From JBMZCV01 sp049613665 (lineage in GTDB: Bacteria > Bacteroidota > Bacteroidia > Chitinophagales > UBA2359): 31,429 nt of DNA. Location: the NCBI GenBank assembly GCA_049613665.1, contig JBMZCV010000047.1:1-31429 (forward strand). The letters run 5' to 3'. The notes under the pieces were generated by a model, which was not told the DNA's origin, did not search any database, and saw nothing but the letters and a program-made list of their open reading frames with translations. This document shows, one piece after another, positions 24,478 to 31,429 of the stretch. Both the position numbers and the translations under genes were made by a program. Position 1 is the first letter of the stretch. The number at the start of each line of letters is the position of its first letter.

Positions 24478-24527
24478 AAAAAAATTAGACTTCAAAGGTT
24501 TATACAACTTTTGAAGTCTAATTTTTT
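24478..24527 (+). terminator. Intrinsic terminator after yjgN
   Basis: A perfect 19-bp stem (24478-24496/24509-24527 within one base) contains the A-tract on the left and the T-tract on the right. It ends about 90 bp before the M48 start. Confidence 0.8.
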
Positions 24528-24617
24528 TGTATAAAAATATGCTATTTTTCAATACATTAGCTTCACCGAGATGTCAGCTTATTTTTGGCTAGATATTTAT
24601 CAAAAAACAAAATCAGT

Positions 24618-25721
24618 ATGGAAAATATTTCAACACCCAATTTTAAGGCTATTTATTTTGATGGCCAATCATCACAAGGCTATGAAGCAAAAGTTTTTTT
24701 TCGGCCAAAAAAAATAGGAATAGTCTATACAATTTCGGAAAATTATAAAAAAACGGTTTTTTGGCATACAGATTTGGTGCATCAAAACGACATCAATACC
24801 AAAGCATTTATGCAGCTAAAATATGGCGATTTTCCTTATGAGTCATTGGATATCAGAAGCGAAAATTTTTATGAAATAGCCAAAAAATACTACCCAAACG
24901 CTCCTTTTTTGCACTCCAATTATAGCTGGTTGCTCAACCGAAATACCAAAACAATATGGTTGGTATGTTGTAGTTTTGTGATGAGTTTGGTGCTATTATA
25001 TGTGTTTATGTTGCCAAAATTGTCCGATTTTTTTGTGGCAAAAATGCCTATTTCCTACGAAGTAGAACTCGGCCAAAGTATGTATGAAAGCATTATTGAA
25101 GGCTACGATATTGATGAAGAAAAAACGGTAACAGCCAACTATTTTTTCGACAATTTATGCCTCAACTCCGATTATCCTATCGAAATTACGGTAGTAGAAT
25201 CGTCTATGGTCAATGCTTTTGCTATCATGGGTGGGCATATTGTTATTTTCGATGCTTTGCTCAACAAAATGGAAGACTATGAAGAACTCGCTGCTCTTTT
25301 GGCTCACGAATATGCTCATGTCAAGCAAAAACATTCTACTCGTATGCTAGTCAGAAGTTTGGCTAACTATCTTATTATTTCGCTCCTTATCAATGATGCA
25401 AATGGCATTACGGCCACTTTGTTGCAAAATGCCGAAAGCCTAAAACAACTCAATTATAGCCGAAAAATTGAGCAAGAAGCCGATGAAGTTGGCCTAGCAC
25501 TCCTGTTGGAAAACCAAATTAACCCAGATGGTATGGTAAGCCTATTTGAACGATTGCAAGCAGAGCAAGAAAAGTTGAATTTGCCCGACATCGAGTTTCT
25601 GAGCAGTCACCCTTTGATACAAGCTCGTATCAATGATACTAAAAGTCAAATTGATAGTCAGCTTCTAAAAATTACCTATCATAGCATCTTAGATTCCACC
25701 TTTCAGCAGCTAAAAAACTAG
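24618..25721 (+). CDS. Membrane-anchored M48 family zinc metalloprotease
   Basis: The 367-residue protein is taken to start at the ATG at 24618 (MENISTPNFKAIYF); a TTG further upstream (24585) is in frame but poor. An N-terminal soluble domain of about 100 residues is followed by one transmembrane segment (about 112-132, TIWLVCCSFVMSLVLLYVFM). The protease domain follows: HEYAH at 230-234 gives the zinc-binding HExxH motif, and E287 in EQEADEVG is the third ligand. The SHPL motif near the C-terminus (SSHPLIQARI) is typical of M48C/BepA-like proteins. Family members degrade misfolded envelope proteins or assist outer-membrane assembly; the protease domain is probably periplasmic. It follows yjgN. 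Confidence 0.9.
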   Translation: MENISTPNFKAIYFDGQSSQGYEAKVFFRPKKIGIVYTISENYKKTVFWHTDLVHQNDINTKAFMQLKYGDFPYESLDIRSENFYEIAKKYYPNAPFLHSNYSWLLNRNTKTIWLVCCSFVMSLVLLYVFMLPKLSDFFVAKMPISYEVELGQSMYESIIEGYDIDEEKTVTANYFFDNLCLNSDYPIEITVVESSMVNAFAIMGGHIVIFDALLNKMEDYEELAALLAHEYAHVKQKHSTRMLVRSLANYLIISLLINDANGITATLLQNAESLKQLNYSRKIEQEADEVGLALLLENQINPDGMVSLFERLQAEQEKLNLPDIEFLSSHPLIQARINDTKSQIDSQLLKITYHSILDSTFQQLKN

Positions 25722-25789
25722 CTCAAAACACATCTAGCCGACTAATTTTTGATTTTGTTAAATAAAAAAATCATTTTTTTGCCTTATCT

Positions 25790-25936
25790 ATGCAACTGTT
25801 TTTTAAATTTGTCAGTCTGAATAGACAACTGAGTACTTATATTGAAAGTTCTTTGGTACTCAGCATTTTGAAATTGACCGAAAAAGGCTATTCGACAAAC
25901 CAATTACTATACACACTATTGCAGCATAAATCATGA
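25790..25936 (+). CDS. 48-residue small ORF overlapping the O-antigen ligase start
   Basis: The ORF runs from ATG at 25790 to TGA at 25934-25936 and shares ATGA with the start of the downstream ligase (25933). The product begins MQLFFKFVSLNRQLSTYIES, has mixed hydrophobic/charged helices, no signal peptide and no clear membrane span. An in-frame TAA lies upstream, so this ATG is the probable start. It fills most of the 211-bp gap behind the M48 gene, and the overlap suggests translational coupling. I do not recognise the family. It could be chance, but the exact ATGA junction argues for a real gene. Confidence 0.5.
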   Translation: MQLFFKFVSLNRQLSTYIESSLVLSILKLTEKGYSTNQLLYTLLQHKS

Positions 25937-27393
25937 TATTAGAACTTCTGAAAAAAAAATATATACATTTCCTTTTTATCATTTTACTCATTAGCTTGCC
26001 TATTTCAAAAGCATCAGCTTCTGTTGCCTTAGTTTTGCTATTTGCAGATGCTATTATCCGTTTGTTTCGCAATCCAACACAACATTTAAATACCATACCT
26101 ACTCATAAATCGCTTATCTTGATAGGCGGTTTATTTTTTGTATATATGTCTGGTTTGTTGTATAGTCAAAATCTGCAAGCTGGCCTTGATTTTCTATATG
26201 CCAACAATGGTTTTTTTACCATTCCGTTTATCGTTTGGATAAATAGGCAACTTATCGTCGAAAAATTTACGGCTTATCTCACTTATTTTACTGCGGCTAC
26301 GGTGGTTAGTTGTATCATAACACTTGGATTTTATATGCTTTCGGAGGCTCAACTCATGGCTGTTATCGAAAAAGTGGGATTTTTGCAAGAATATACACCG
26401 CAGCGAAGCCGTTTGATGTATGGTTTGTATTCGCCATTTATTGGTCGCATACAATTTTGCAATCTTGTAGGTATCGCTATTTTGGCTTGTTCATGGCTTT
26501 TTATGACCAAAAAGCACCGACTTTTTAGCTTTTTCTCTGGTGCATTTTTGTTGGTGTCATCTGTTTATTTGGGTGGCCGTGCAGCACAATTGGGCATTTT
26601 GTTTGCAGCATTTATTTTTACGCTTGGATTTTGTTTTTATTACATTTTTCCATACTGCAAAAAACAGTTCAACAACACTAAAATTGCATCTGTTATCACG
26701 ACAAGTTTAGTTACTTTGTTGTTGGCATCGCCATTTTTGGCCTATCAAAACCTCGAACCTATCCAAAAACGCTACGGACAAATGTTTTGGGAATTGCAGA
26801 TTTTTCAAGACAACACCTTCGAAAATTATAAATACGAGCATTTCACTTGCATTCGTCGCTTAGTTTCTTGGCAAAATAGCTGGGAAATCGTGAAAGCATC
26901 GCCAATTTTGGGCGTTGGCACAGGCGATTATTACTCGGCAATGCAGCAAGTATATGATGCCGATAAATTCAAAATTCCTGTCAATTCACACTCACAGTAT
27001 CTCCAAATTTGGGTAACTGCTGGTTTGCTTGGTCTTGCATTTTTTGTTTTTGTTATTTTGCATTGGCTTGTTGCCATTTATCGCTCCGAAAACCGAATGC
27101 TATTTGTATTTGCGGCAGCCTATATGGGCTTTTATCTCATTGTTTTTGCCTTAGATGCTGTCTTGTTGCGGCAAGTAGATAACATGACTTTTCCATTTTT
27201 TATGAGTGGCATTGCAGCAGTAGCAGTACATTATGGTCTGGAAAATAAAATAGCTAAAACCCCAACAACGCTTCTTCCTCCCACTAAACTGCAACTGTCT
27301 CCTAGCATTTTGGTCACTCCACAAATGAGCTTGGTAAATATGACAACAAGCGAAACGAAAATTTTAGAAGTAGAATTAGAATATGTAGCTTAA
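25933..27393 (+). CDS. O-antigen ligase/Wzy-like polytopic membrane protein
   Basis: The 486-residue inner-membrane protein has about 10-12 predicted membrane helices. The large periplasmic loop typical of the Wzy_C/WaaL family lies at about 270-360. Conserved family features are GGRAAQLG (R216), RRLVSWQNSW (308-317), GVGTGDYY (327-334) and NSHSQYLQIW (H353) followed by GLLGL. Such enzymes transfer polymer from undecaprenyl diphosphate to lipid A core, or polymerise repeat units; which of these applies cannot be told. A soluble C-terminal tail of about 60 residues extends past the last helix. The neighbours GT2 and GT4 support a surface polysaccharide role. Confidence 0.87.
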   Translation: MILELLKKKYIHFLFIILLISLPISKASASVALVLLFADAIIRLFRNPTQHLNTIPTHKSLILIGGLFFVYMSGLLYSQNLQAGLDFLYANNGFFTIPFIVWINRQLIVEKFTAYLTYFTAATVVSCIITLGFYMLSEAQLMAVIEKVGFLQEYTPQRSRLMYGLYSPFIGRIQFCNLVGIAILACSWLFMTKKHRLFSFFSGAFLLVSSVYLGGRAAQLGILFAAFIFTLGFCFYYIFPYCKKQFNNTKIASVITTSLVTLLLASPFLAYQNLEPIQKRYGQMFWELQIFQDNTFENYKYEHFTCIRRLVSWQNSWEIVKASPILGVGTGDYYSAMQQVYDADKFKIPVNSHSQYLQIWVTAGLLGLAFFVFVILHWLVAIYRSENRMLFVFAAAYMGFYLIVFALDAVLLRQVDNMTFPFFMSGIAAVAVHYGLENKIAKTPTTLLPPTKLQLSPSILVTPQMSLVNMTTSETKILEVELEYVA

Positions 27394-27419
27394 ATTGCGA
27401 TTGTTTATGTTATAGCAGT

Positions 27420-27449
27420 TTTGGCTAAAAAAATCTATTTTTATTTTTA
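27420..27449 (+). promoter_or_regulatory. Candidate promoter for the GT2-GT4 pair
   Basis: TTTG (27420-27423), an 18-bp spacer and TATTTTTA (27442-27449) differ from the Bacteroidota TTTG/TAnnTTTG pattern at one base. It lies about 58 bp before the GT2 start. The AT-rich background makes chance matches likely. Confidence 0.3.
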
Positions 27450-27507
27450 GATATGCTATTTTTCAAAAAAATAATAAGTCTAAAAATATTTCATCTATTT
27501 ATTATAA

Positions 27508-28278
27508 ATGTCTAAAAACATCAAGCTTTCGGTAGTCATCATTACTTTTAATGAAGAAAAAAACATAAAAGCCAGCCTTGATTCTGTTGTTTCGGTAGCA
27601 GATGAAATAATCGTTGTCGACTCTTTTTCGACAGACAAAACAGCCGAAATTTGCCAAAACACACCTAAAGTTCGCTTTCTCCAAAATGCTTTTTTGGGCT
27701 ATGGCCAGCAAAAACAATTTGCTACCCAACAAGCCAAATACGATTATATACTCTCCTTAGATGCCGACGAAAGATTATCTAAAGACTTGATTATCAAGGT
27801 TTTAGAACTGAAAAAAAAATGGACAGCAGCGGCCTATTATGTCAGACGTTTAAACAGATTTTGCGGAAAATGGATTCGGCATGGCAATTGGTATCCCGAT
27901 TATCAAATGCGGCTGTTTGATAGACGATTGGCGGGCTGGAATGATGCTATTTTGCATGAAAATGTGTATATTTATGGCAATGAAAAACCGACATTTTTGA
28001 AAGCACACATTCTACATGAAACCATAGATAGCATTTCGCAACATTTGGCACAAATCAATAAATTTACGAGTTTGAGTGCCGAAAAAATGTTTGCAAAACA
28101 AGAAAAAGCAACGTTTTATACTTTATATTTGAAACCAATTTTTAAATTTATAGAAAGTTTTGTGCTAAAATTAGGCTTTTTAGATGGTTTTTATGGTTTT
28201 GTTGTGAGCAAAAATTCTGCTTTTTCTGTTTATCTAAAATACGCAAAACTGCGAGAATTGTATCAAAAAGAAAAATAA
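27508..28278 (+). CDS. Family 2 glycosyltransferase (WaaE/KdtX-like)
   Basis: The 256-residue protein is a GT-A fold enzyme. The N-terminal nucleotide-sugar-binding strand is LSVVIITFNEEKNI (7-20), followed by ADEIIVVDSFSTDKT (31-45), and the metal-binding DxD-type motif is LSLDADERL (DAD at 85-87). The acceptor region includes GNWYPDYQMRLF and HILHETIDSI. It resembles the LPS core beta-1,4-glucosyltransferase group (WaaE/KdtX), but donor and acceptor are not determinable. It is expected at the cytoplasmic face of the inner membrane. The GT4 gene starts 2 bp after its stop, so the two are probably translated from one transcript. Confidence 0.9.
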   Translation: MSKNIKLSVVIITFNEEKNIKASLDSVVSVADEIIVVDSFSTDKTAEICQNTPKVRFLQNAFLGYGQQKQFATQQAKYDYILSLDADERLSKDLIIKVLELKKKWTAAAYYVRRLNRFCGKWIRHGNWYPDYQMRLFDRRLAGWNDAILHENVYIYGNEKPTFLKAHILHETIDSISQHLAQINKFTSLSAEKMFAKQEKATFYTLYLKPIFKFIESFVLKLGFLDGFYGFVVSKNSAFSVYLKYAKLRELYQKEK

Positions 28279-28280
28279 AA

Positions 28281-29378
28281 ATGAATATTCTACACGTTTC
28301 GACAGCCCTAACGTGGCGTGGCGGTGAGCAACAAATTGCCTATTTGATAGAAGAACTGACAAAAGAAAAAAAAGTGAAACAATGGATGTTGTGTGCCAAA
28401 AATAGCGACATGAATCAGCATTGCATCAATAAAAATATCGCTCATGTTGCTGTCAAAAAAATGTTTAGCTTCAACTTATATTTCTCCTATCAACTCGCTC
28501 AGATTTGCCAAAAACAAAAAATTGACATCATTCATTTGCACGATGCTCATGCTCACAATTTTGCGATTTTGGCAGCCGATATATTCCGCAATAAAACAAA
28601 ATGCGTTTTGTCTCGCCGTGTCGATTTTCCGATTCGCAACAATTGGTATTCACACTATAAATATCAACATATTTGCATCAAAAAAATTATTTGTGTATCG
28701 CAAGCTATCCAAAAGATTGTAGCAAAAACAATTGGCCAAACCGACAAGCTAACCTATATTTATAGTGGTATTGATTTAGGCAAATTTCAAACAACAAGCC
28801 CGCAAAACATTTTAAGAAAAACATACGATATTCCCAAAAATCATGCTTTGATTGGCAAGGTAGCAGCATTGGCCGACCACAAAGATTATTTTACATTTAT
28901 TGATACGGCACACATTTTGCTAGATAAGGGTATCACGGCTACTTTTCTGATGATTGGAGAAGGCAGCGAAAGGGCTGTTTTGCAAAAATATATTCAAGAA
29001 AAAAAGCTGACTAAACATATAATAATGACAGGTTTTAGAAATGATATTCCTCAGATTTTGCCTGAGTTAGACTTATTTCTTTTTACCTCAAAAACAGAAG
29101 GATTAGGCACAAGTGTTATTGATGCTTTGTCGGCAGGTGTGCCTATTGTGACTACTAATGCAGGAGGTATCATCGAAATCGTAACACACAACGAAACAGC
29201 CTTAATTGCCGAAATAGAAAACTCTACTCAATTGGCAAAAATGGTTGCCGCTTTGCTCAACAACAACAAAATGCGACAAAATTTGGTAGAAAATGGGCTG
29301 AAAAGAGCTGCTTTTTTTTCGAAAGAAAATATGGCAACAAACACACTACGCATTTACAATGATTTACATATTAAATAA
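28281..29378 (+). CDS. Family 4 glycosyltransferase
   Basis: The 365-residue protein has a GT-B fold, GT4/GT1 family. The N-terminal domain opens with MNILHVSTALTWRGGEQQIA and includes IDIIHLHDAHAHNF. The C-terminal nucleotide-sugar-binding domain includes LIGKVAALADHKDY, FLMIGEGSERAVL and the E-x7-D variant of the EX7E motif in EGLGTSVIDAL (E273, D281), then GVPIVTTNAGGIIEIV. It probably adds a sugar to the same glycolipid as the preceding GT2. A purely cytoplasmic, peripheral membrane location is expected. No terminator is obvious between it and the sigma factor gene. Confidence 0.92.
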   Translation: MNILHVSTALTWRGGEQQIAYLIEELTKEKKVKQWMLCAKNSDMNQHCINKNIAHVAVKKMFSFNLYFSYQLAQICQKQKIDIIHLHDAHAHNFAILAADIFRNKTKCVLSRRVDFPIRNNWYSHYKYQHICIKKIICVSQAIQKIVAKTIGQTDKLTYIYSGIDLGKFQTTSPQNILRKTYDIPKNHALIGKVAALADHKDYFTFIDTAHILLDKGITATFLMIGEGSERAVLQKYIQEKKLTKHIIMTGFRNDIPQILPELDLFLFTSKTEGLGTSVIDALSAGVPIVTTNAGGIIEIVTHNETALIAEIENSTQLAKMVAALLNNNKMRQNLVENGLKRAAFFSKENMATNTLRIYNDLHIK

Positions 29379-29441
29379 TCAAAGTGACTGAATTTGTGCA
29401 ATTCGTCTAAAAGACCACAACACAAAATAACAAACACCTGT

Positions 29442-29461
29442 TTTAGAATTTAAGTTCTAAA
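29442..29461 (+). promoter_or_regulatory. Dyad upstream of the ECF sigma gene
   Basis: TTTAGAA (29442-29448) and TTCTAAA (29455-29461) form a perfect 7-bp dyad with a 6-bp spacer, 52 bp before the sigma factor start. It could be an operator or part of the promoter. No homologous site was found elsewhere in the window. Confidence 0.3.
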
Positions 29462-29512
29462 CAATATTTTTTAACAAAAAATTACTCCACAACCTACTTT
29501 TTATCAACTCAC

Positions 29513-30106
29513 ATGGCTATTGAAAAAAAGATTAAAAAGCTTTCAGACAAAGAAATACTACAACACATAAAAGACACAGGCGATACTAAACTTTTTGGAG
29601 AGCTATACGATAGATATGCCAATAAGGTCTATCGTAAGTGTATTTCTATGGTGAAAAACAGTGCTGATGCACAAGATTTGTGCCATGAAGTGTTGTGCAA
29701 AGCTTTTTTGAACATTGCGACTTTCGCAGGAAAATCTAGCTTTTCAACTTGGGTTTATGCCATAACCTACAATCAATGTATCGACTTTTTGCGTGACAAA
29801 AAGAAAAAACAAACGCTTGACTATGATGATTTGCCCCGCTCCAACTTTGATATTGCATCTGACGATGATGATGCTATTGAACAAAAATTTCTATTTGAAA
29901 TAGAACTACAACGATTAGAACTTTTGTTAGAAAAGCTATCTAGTGACGATAAAGTCATTTTGCTCATGAAATATCAAGATGAAATGTCTATTGCAGACAT
30001 TCAAAATATTTTACAATTATCAGGTAGTGCAGTAAAAATGCGTTTGAAACGAGCACGAGACCGACTGCGAAAACACTATTTTAAAATCTATGGCAATACT
30101 TTATAA
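29513..30106 (+). CDS. ECF-type RNA polymerase sigma factor
   Basis: This 197-residue sigma-70 family protein has region 2 at about 27-97 (ELYDRYANKVYRKC, DAQDLCHEVLCKAF, STWVYAITYNQCIDFLRDK) and region 4 at about 133-187 (LELLLEKLSSDDKVILLMKY, MSIADIQNILQLSGSAVKMR). An acidic linker (SDDDDAIE) joins them. The -10 melting region and helix-turn-helix are intact. No transmembrane anti-sigma factor follows; instead a 65-residue soluble protein starts 2 bp after its stop, which may be the regulator. Target promoters are unknown. Confidence 0.93.
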   Translation: MAIEKKIKKLSDKEILQHIKDTGDTKLFGELYDRYANKVYRKCISMVKNSADAQDLCHEVLCKAFLNIATFAGKSSFSTWVYAITYNQCIDFLRDKKKKQTLDYDDLPRSNFDIASDDDDAIEQKFLFEIELQRLELLLEKLSSDDKVILLMKYQDEMSIADIQNILQLSGSAVKMRLKRARDRLRKHYFKIYGNTL

Positions 30107-30108
30107 GT

Positions 30109-30306
30109 ATGAAACACACAAATAATTCTTTTAAAAACTTAGGTGCTGACCATGAACTTCCGCCAGAACACAAAAAAAAGGTTTTGGACACAATAGATAT
30201 GACAAAATTTCTATTAGATATAGCCGACTTGTTTACTGTAAAACAAGCTGCTGCTAATGGCAACATGCTAAATACACTTTTGGGCAATTCGAAAGAGAAA
30301 AAATAG
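30109..30306 (+). CDS. 65-residue partner of the ECF sigma factor, function unknown
   Basis: The ATG lies 2 bp after the sigma stop codon, which points to one transcript and coupled translation. The product is soluble and mostly helical, with a central motif PPEHKKKVLDTIDMTKFLLD and then IADLFTVKQAA. I have a general memory of similar short proteins beside ECF sigma genes in Cytophagales but cannot name a family. An anti-sigma or co-regulator role is inferred from position only. Confidence 0.7.
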   Translation: MKHTNNSFKNLGADHELPPEHKKKVLDTIDMTKFLLDIADLFTVKQAAANGNMLNTLLGNSKEKK

Positions 30307-30323
30307 CAATTTGCAACCTATTT

Positions 30324-30364
30324 AAAACTAACACCTTTAAAATCAGTGTATTAGTTTTGCATTT
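30324..30364 (+). terminator. Probable terminator of the sigma operon
   Basis: The stem AAAACTAA+CAC (30324-30334) pairs with GTG...TTAGTTTT (30346-30358) with a 2-nt bulge, then GCATTTTTG follows. The T-tract is short, so strength is uncertain. Confidence 0.5.
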
Positions 30365-30426
30365 TTGTTCAACTCTTTACAAGGCTGTTACATCAAAAAT
30401 TATTCTCTTAACAAAACTCATAGTTT

Positions 30427-31251
30427 ATGCCAAATATTAATGATAATATGCCAGACCTAGACTTGTTGCAGACTGCAACAAAATCGGTTATTGATGGGAT
30501 TATGCATGTCTTACCTGCTATTTTTATACTTCTAGCAGGCTGGCTTGCGGCAAAATTTATTGCTTATTTGATAGCAAAAATTCTTAATATTTCAAAATTT
30601 GACACCTTAGCCGAACGTTTTAATGTGAGTGAAATGTTTGAAAAAGCAAATATCTCACTTACGCCAAGCCAAATTATAGGAAAATTTGTATATTATACGA
30701 TACTCCTACTCTTCTTTGTGATGGCTACCGACCATTTGGGCTGGACGGTGGTTTCGGAACAAATCAGTAGAATGATAAACCTCATTCCACCTTTGCTTAT
30801 TGCTATCATCATTTTCTTGATTGGCGTTTATTTTGCTGGATTTTTGAGAGATGTTATAGATGCAGCAACAGGTTCTCTAGGTATTTCGGCAGGCAAATTT
30901 ATTAGTAGTTTTGTGTTTTACTTTCTTGTGGCTTTGGTAAGTATTACTGCTCTCGAACAAATCAATATTGATACTTCTATTATCAAGCAAAATTTAGTTT
31001 TATTTATTGGTGCAATTTTGTTGGCAGGTAGTATTTCTTATGGGTTTGCTTCTCGTCATATTCTCACCAATATGTTGGCAACTTTTTTTAGCCGAAAAAC
31101 TTTTGAAGTAGGCCAAATTATCCAACTTGATGATATTGTAGGCGAAATTGTGCAAATTGATGGTATTTCCACCGTTATACAAACAGAAAACGACAAAATT
31201 GTTGTGCCATCGCAAGAGTTGATTAGCAACAGAGTACGCATTATTTCTTAA
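30427..31251 (+). CDS. MscS-type small-conductance mechanosensitive channel
   Basis: The 274-residue protein begins with hydrophilic residues, then three to five membrane helices (about 25-50, 80-105, 112-140, 155-180, 188-210), the first of which resemble conserved TM-helix repeats. The MscS pore-helix segment is SYGFASRHILTNMLATFFSR, followed by the beta domain motif FEVGQIIQLDDIVGEI and VPSQELISNRVRI. It stops soon after, so it lacks most of the C-terminal vestibule domain of E. coli MscS (286 residues). It should release solutes on hypo-osmotic shock. A clear terminator follows. Confidence 0.88.
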   Translation: MPNINDNMPDLDLLQTATKSVIDGIMHVLPAIFILLAGWLAAKFIAYLIAKILNISKFDTLAERFNVSEMFEKANISLTPSQIIGKFVYYTILLLFFVMATDHLGWTVVSEQISRMINLIPPLLIAIIIFLIGVYFAGFLRDVIDAATGSLGISAGKFISSFVFYFLVALVSITALEQINIDTSIIKQNLVLFIGAILLAGSISYGFASRHILTNMLATFFSRKTFEVGQIIQLDDIVGEIVQIDGISTVIQTENDKIVVPSQELISNRVRIIS

Positions 31252-31270
31252 TCTTATATTACTTTTTCAA

Positions 31271-31315
31271 AAAAAACCTTTGATTAAATGAAAAATTTAA
31301 TCAAAGGTTTTTTTT
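31271..31315 (+). terminator. Strong intrinsic terminator after the MscS gene
   Basis: A perfect 19-bp stem (31271-31289/31295-31313) has a 5-nt loop and a T-tract running to 31315. The sequence after it to the window end (31316-31429) holds no supported gene. Confidence 0.85.
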
Positions 31316-31429
31316 ATATTTATAATATTCTTTTGTGTCGTGGCAATAAAAAATATGGTTCTCTGACAATTTGAGTGTTCATTTTTATAACAAGAAATAG
31401 ATAATTTTTATTTCTTATCGTCAGAAAAT

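Noticed and set aside
24537..24552. ATATGCTATTTTTCAA shared with 27451-27466, upstream of the M48 and GT2 genes
   Set aside because: A 16-nt AT-rich match in a window this AT-rich may be chance, and the distance to the start codons differs without clear -33 elements.
24585..24617. TTG start for the M48 protease
   Set aside because: A TTG start adds 11 residues of no family resemblance; an ATG follows at 24618.
31408..31428. Possible C-terminal tail of a minus-strand gene entering from the right edge
   Set aside because: Only six codons before a stop are visible (reading FSDDKK), which is too little to call a gene.

Overview
The window looks like an AT-rich chromosome segment of a Bacteroidota bacterium, probably from the Cytophagales/Saprospirales side of the phylum. 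The reasons are a giant secreted protein ending in a type IX secretion (T9SS) sorting domain, the neighbouring NIF3-family and C4 zinc-ribbon genes, a DUF349 repeat protein, absence of obvious Shine-Dalgarno sequences, and the general gene style. No rRNA, tRNA, CRISPR array, integrase or full-length transposase was seen.

Layout. 1-131: nested hairpins ending in a terminator, with no gene recognised. 210-6265: genes on the minus strand, namely a small membrane-anchored protein, a DinB-like protein, a secreted NlpC/P60 hydrolase, a GH1 beta-glucosidase with a twin-arginine-like leader, and a DUF349 coiled-coil protein whose N-terminus carries a 78-residue tandem duplication. 6671-13567 (+): a 2298-residue adhesin-like protein built of cadherin-like, Ig-like and PKD-like domains with a T9SS tail. 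13648-17897 (-): a two-gene cassette with a 4-bp overlap, encoding a pseudokinase fused to an SF1 (UPF1/DNA2-type) helicase and a 300-residue protein with a winged-helix-like segment. 18176-20276 (-): C4 zinc-ribbon and NIF3/DUF34 genes. 20820-22859 (+): a periplasmic double-rotamase PpiC protein. 23464-25721 (+): YjgN (DUF898) and an M48 metalloprotease. 25790-29378 (+): a 48-residue small ORF, an O-antigen-ligase-type protein, and GT2 and GT4 glycosyltransferases, probably acting in surface polysaccharide or LPS-core assembly. 29513-31251 (+): an ECF sigma factor with a 65-residue partner, then an MscS-type channel.

The most interesting region is 13481-18085. The last 28 codons plus stop of the giant T9SS gene occur again, in the same orientation, 4516 bp downstream, as an 89-bp direct repeat with only two differences, both synonymous. 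The pseudokinase-helicase cassette lies exactly between the two copies. This is the layout expected if a defence-type cassette entered at the 3' end of a T9SS gene and left that gene intact. The helicase resembles MkoA of the Mokosh anti-phage system, but its partner shows no phospholipase-D HxKxxxxD motif, so this may be a variant, a truncated system, or something new.

The window also holds small non-coding repeats: a 181-bp MITE present twice in inverted orientation (18982-19162 and 23049-23229, about 97% identical, one copy with a perfect 6-bp target duplication), a separate foldback element of about 160 bp (22876-23035), and a third dispersed intergenic repeat (2643-2691, 20384-20593). 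All family assignments are from recognition of motifs in the translated sequence; no database search was run.
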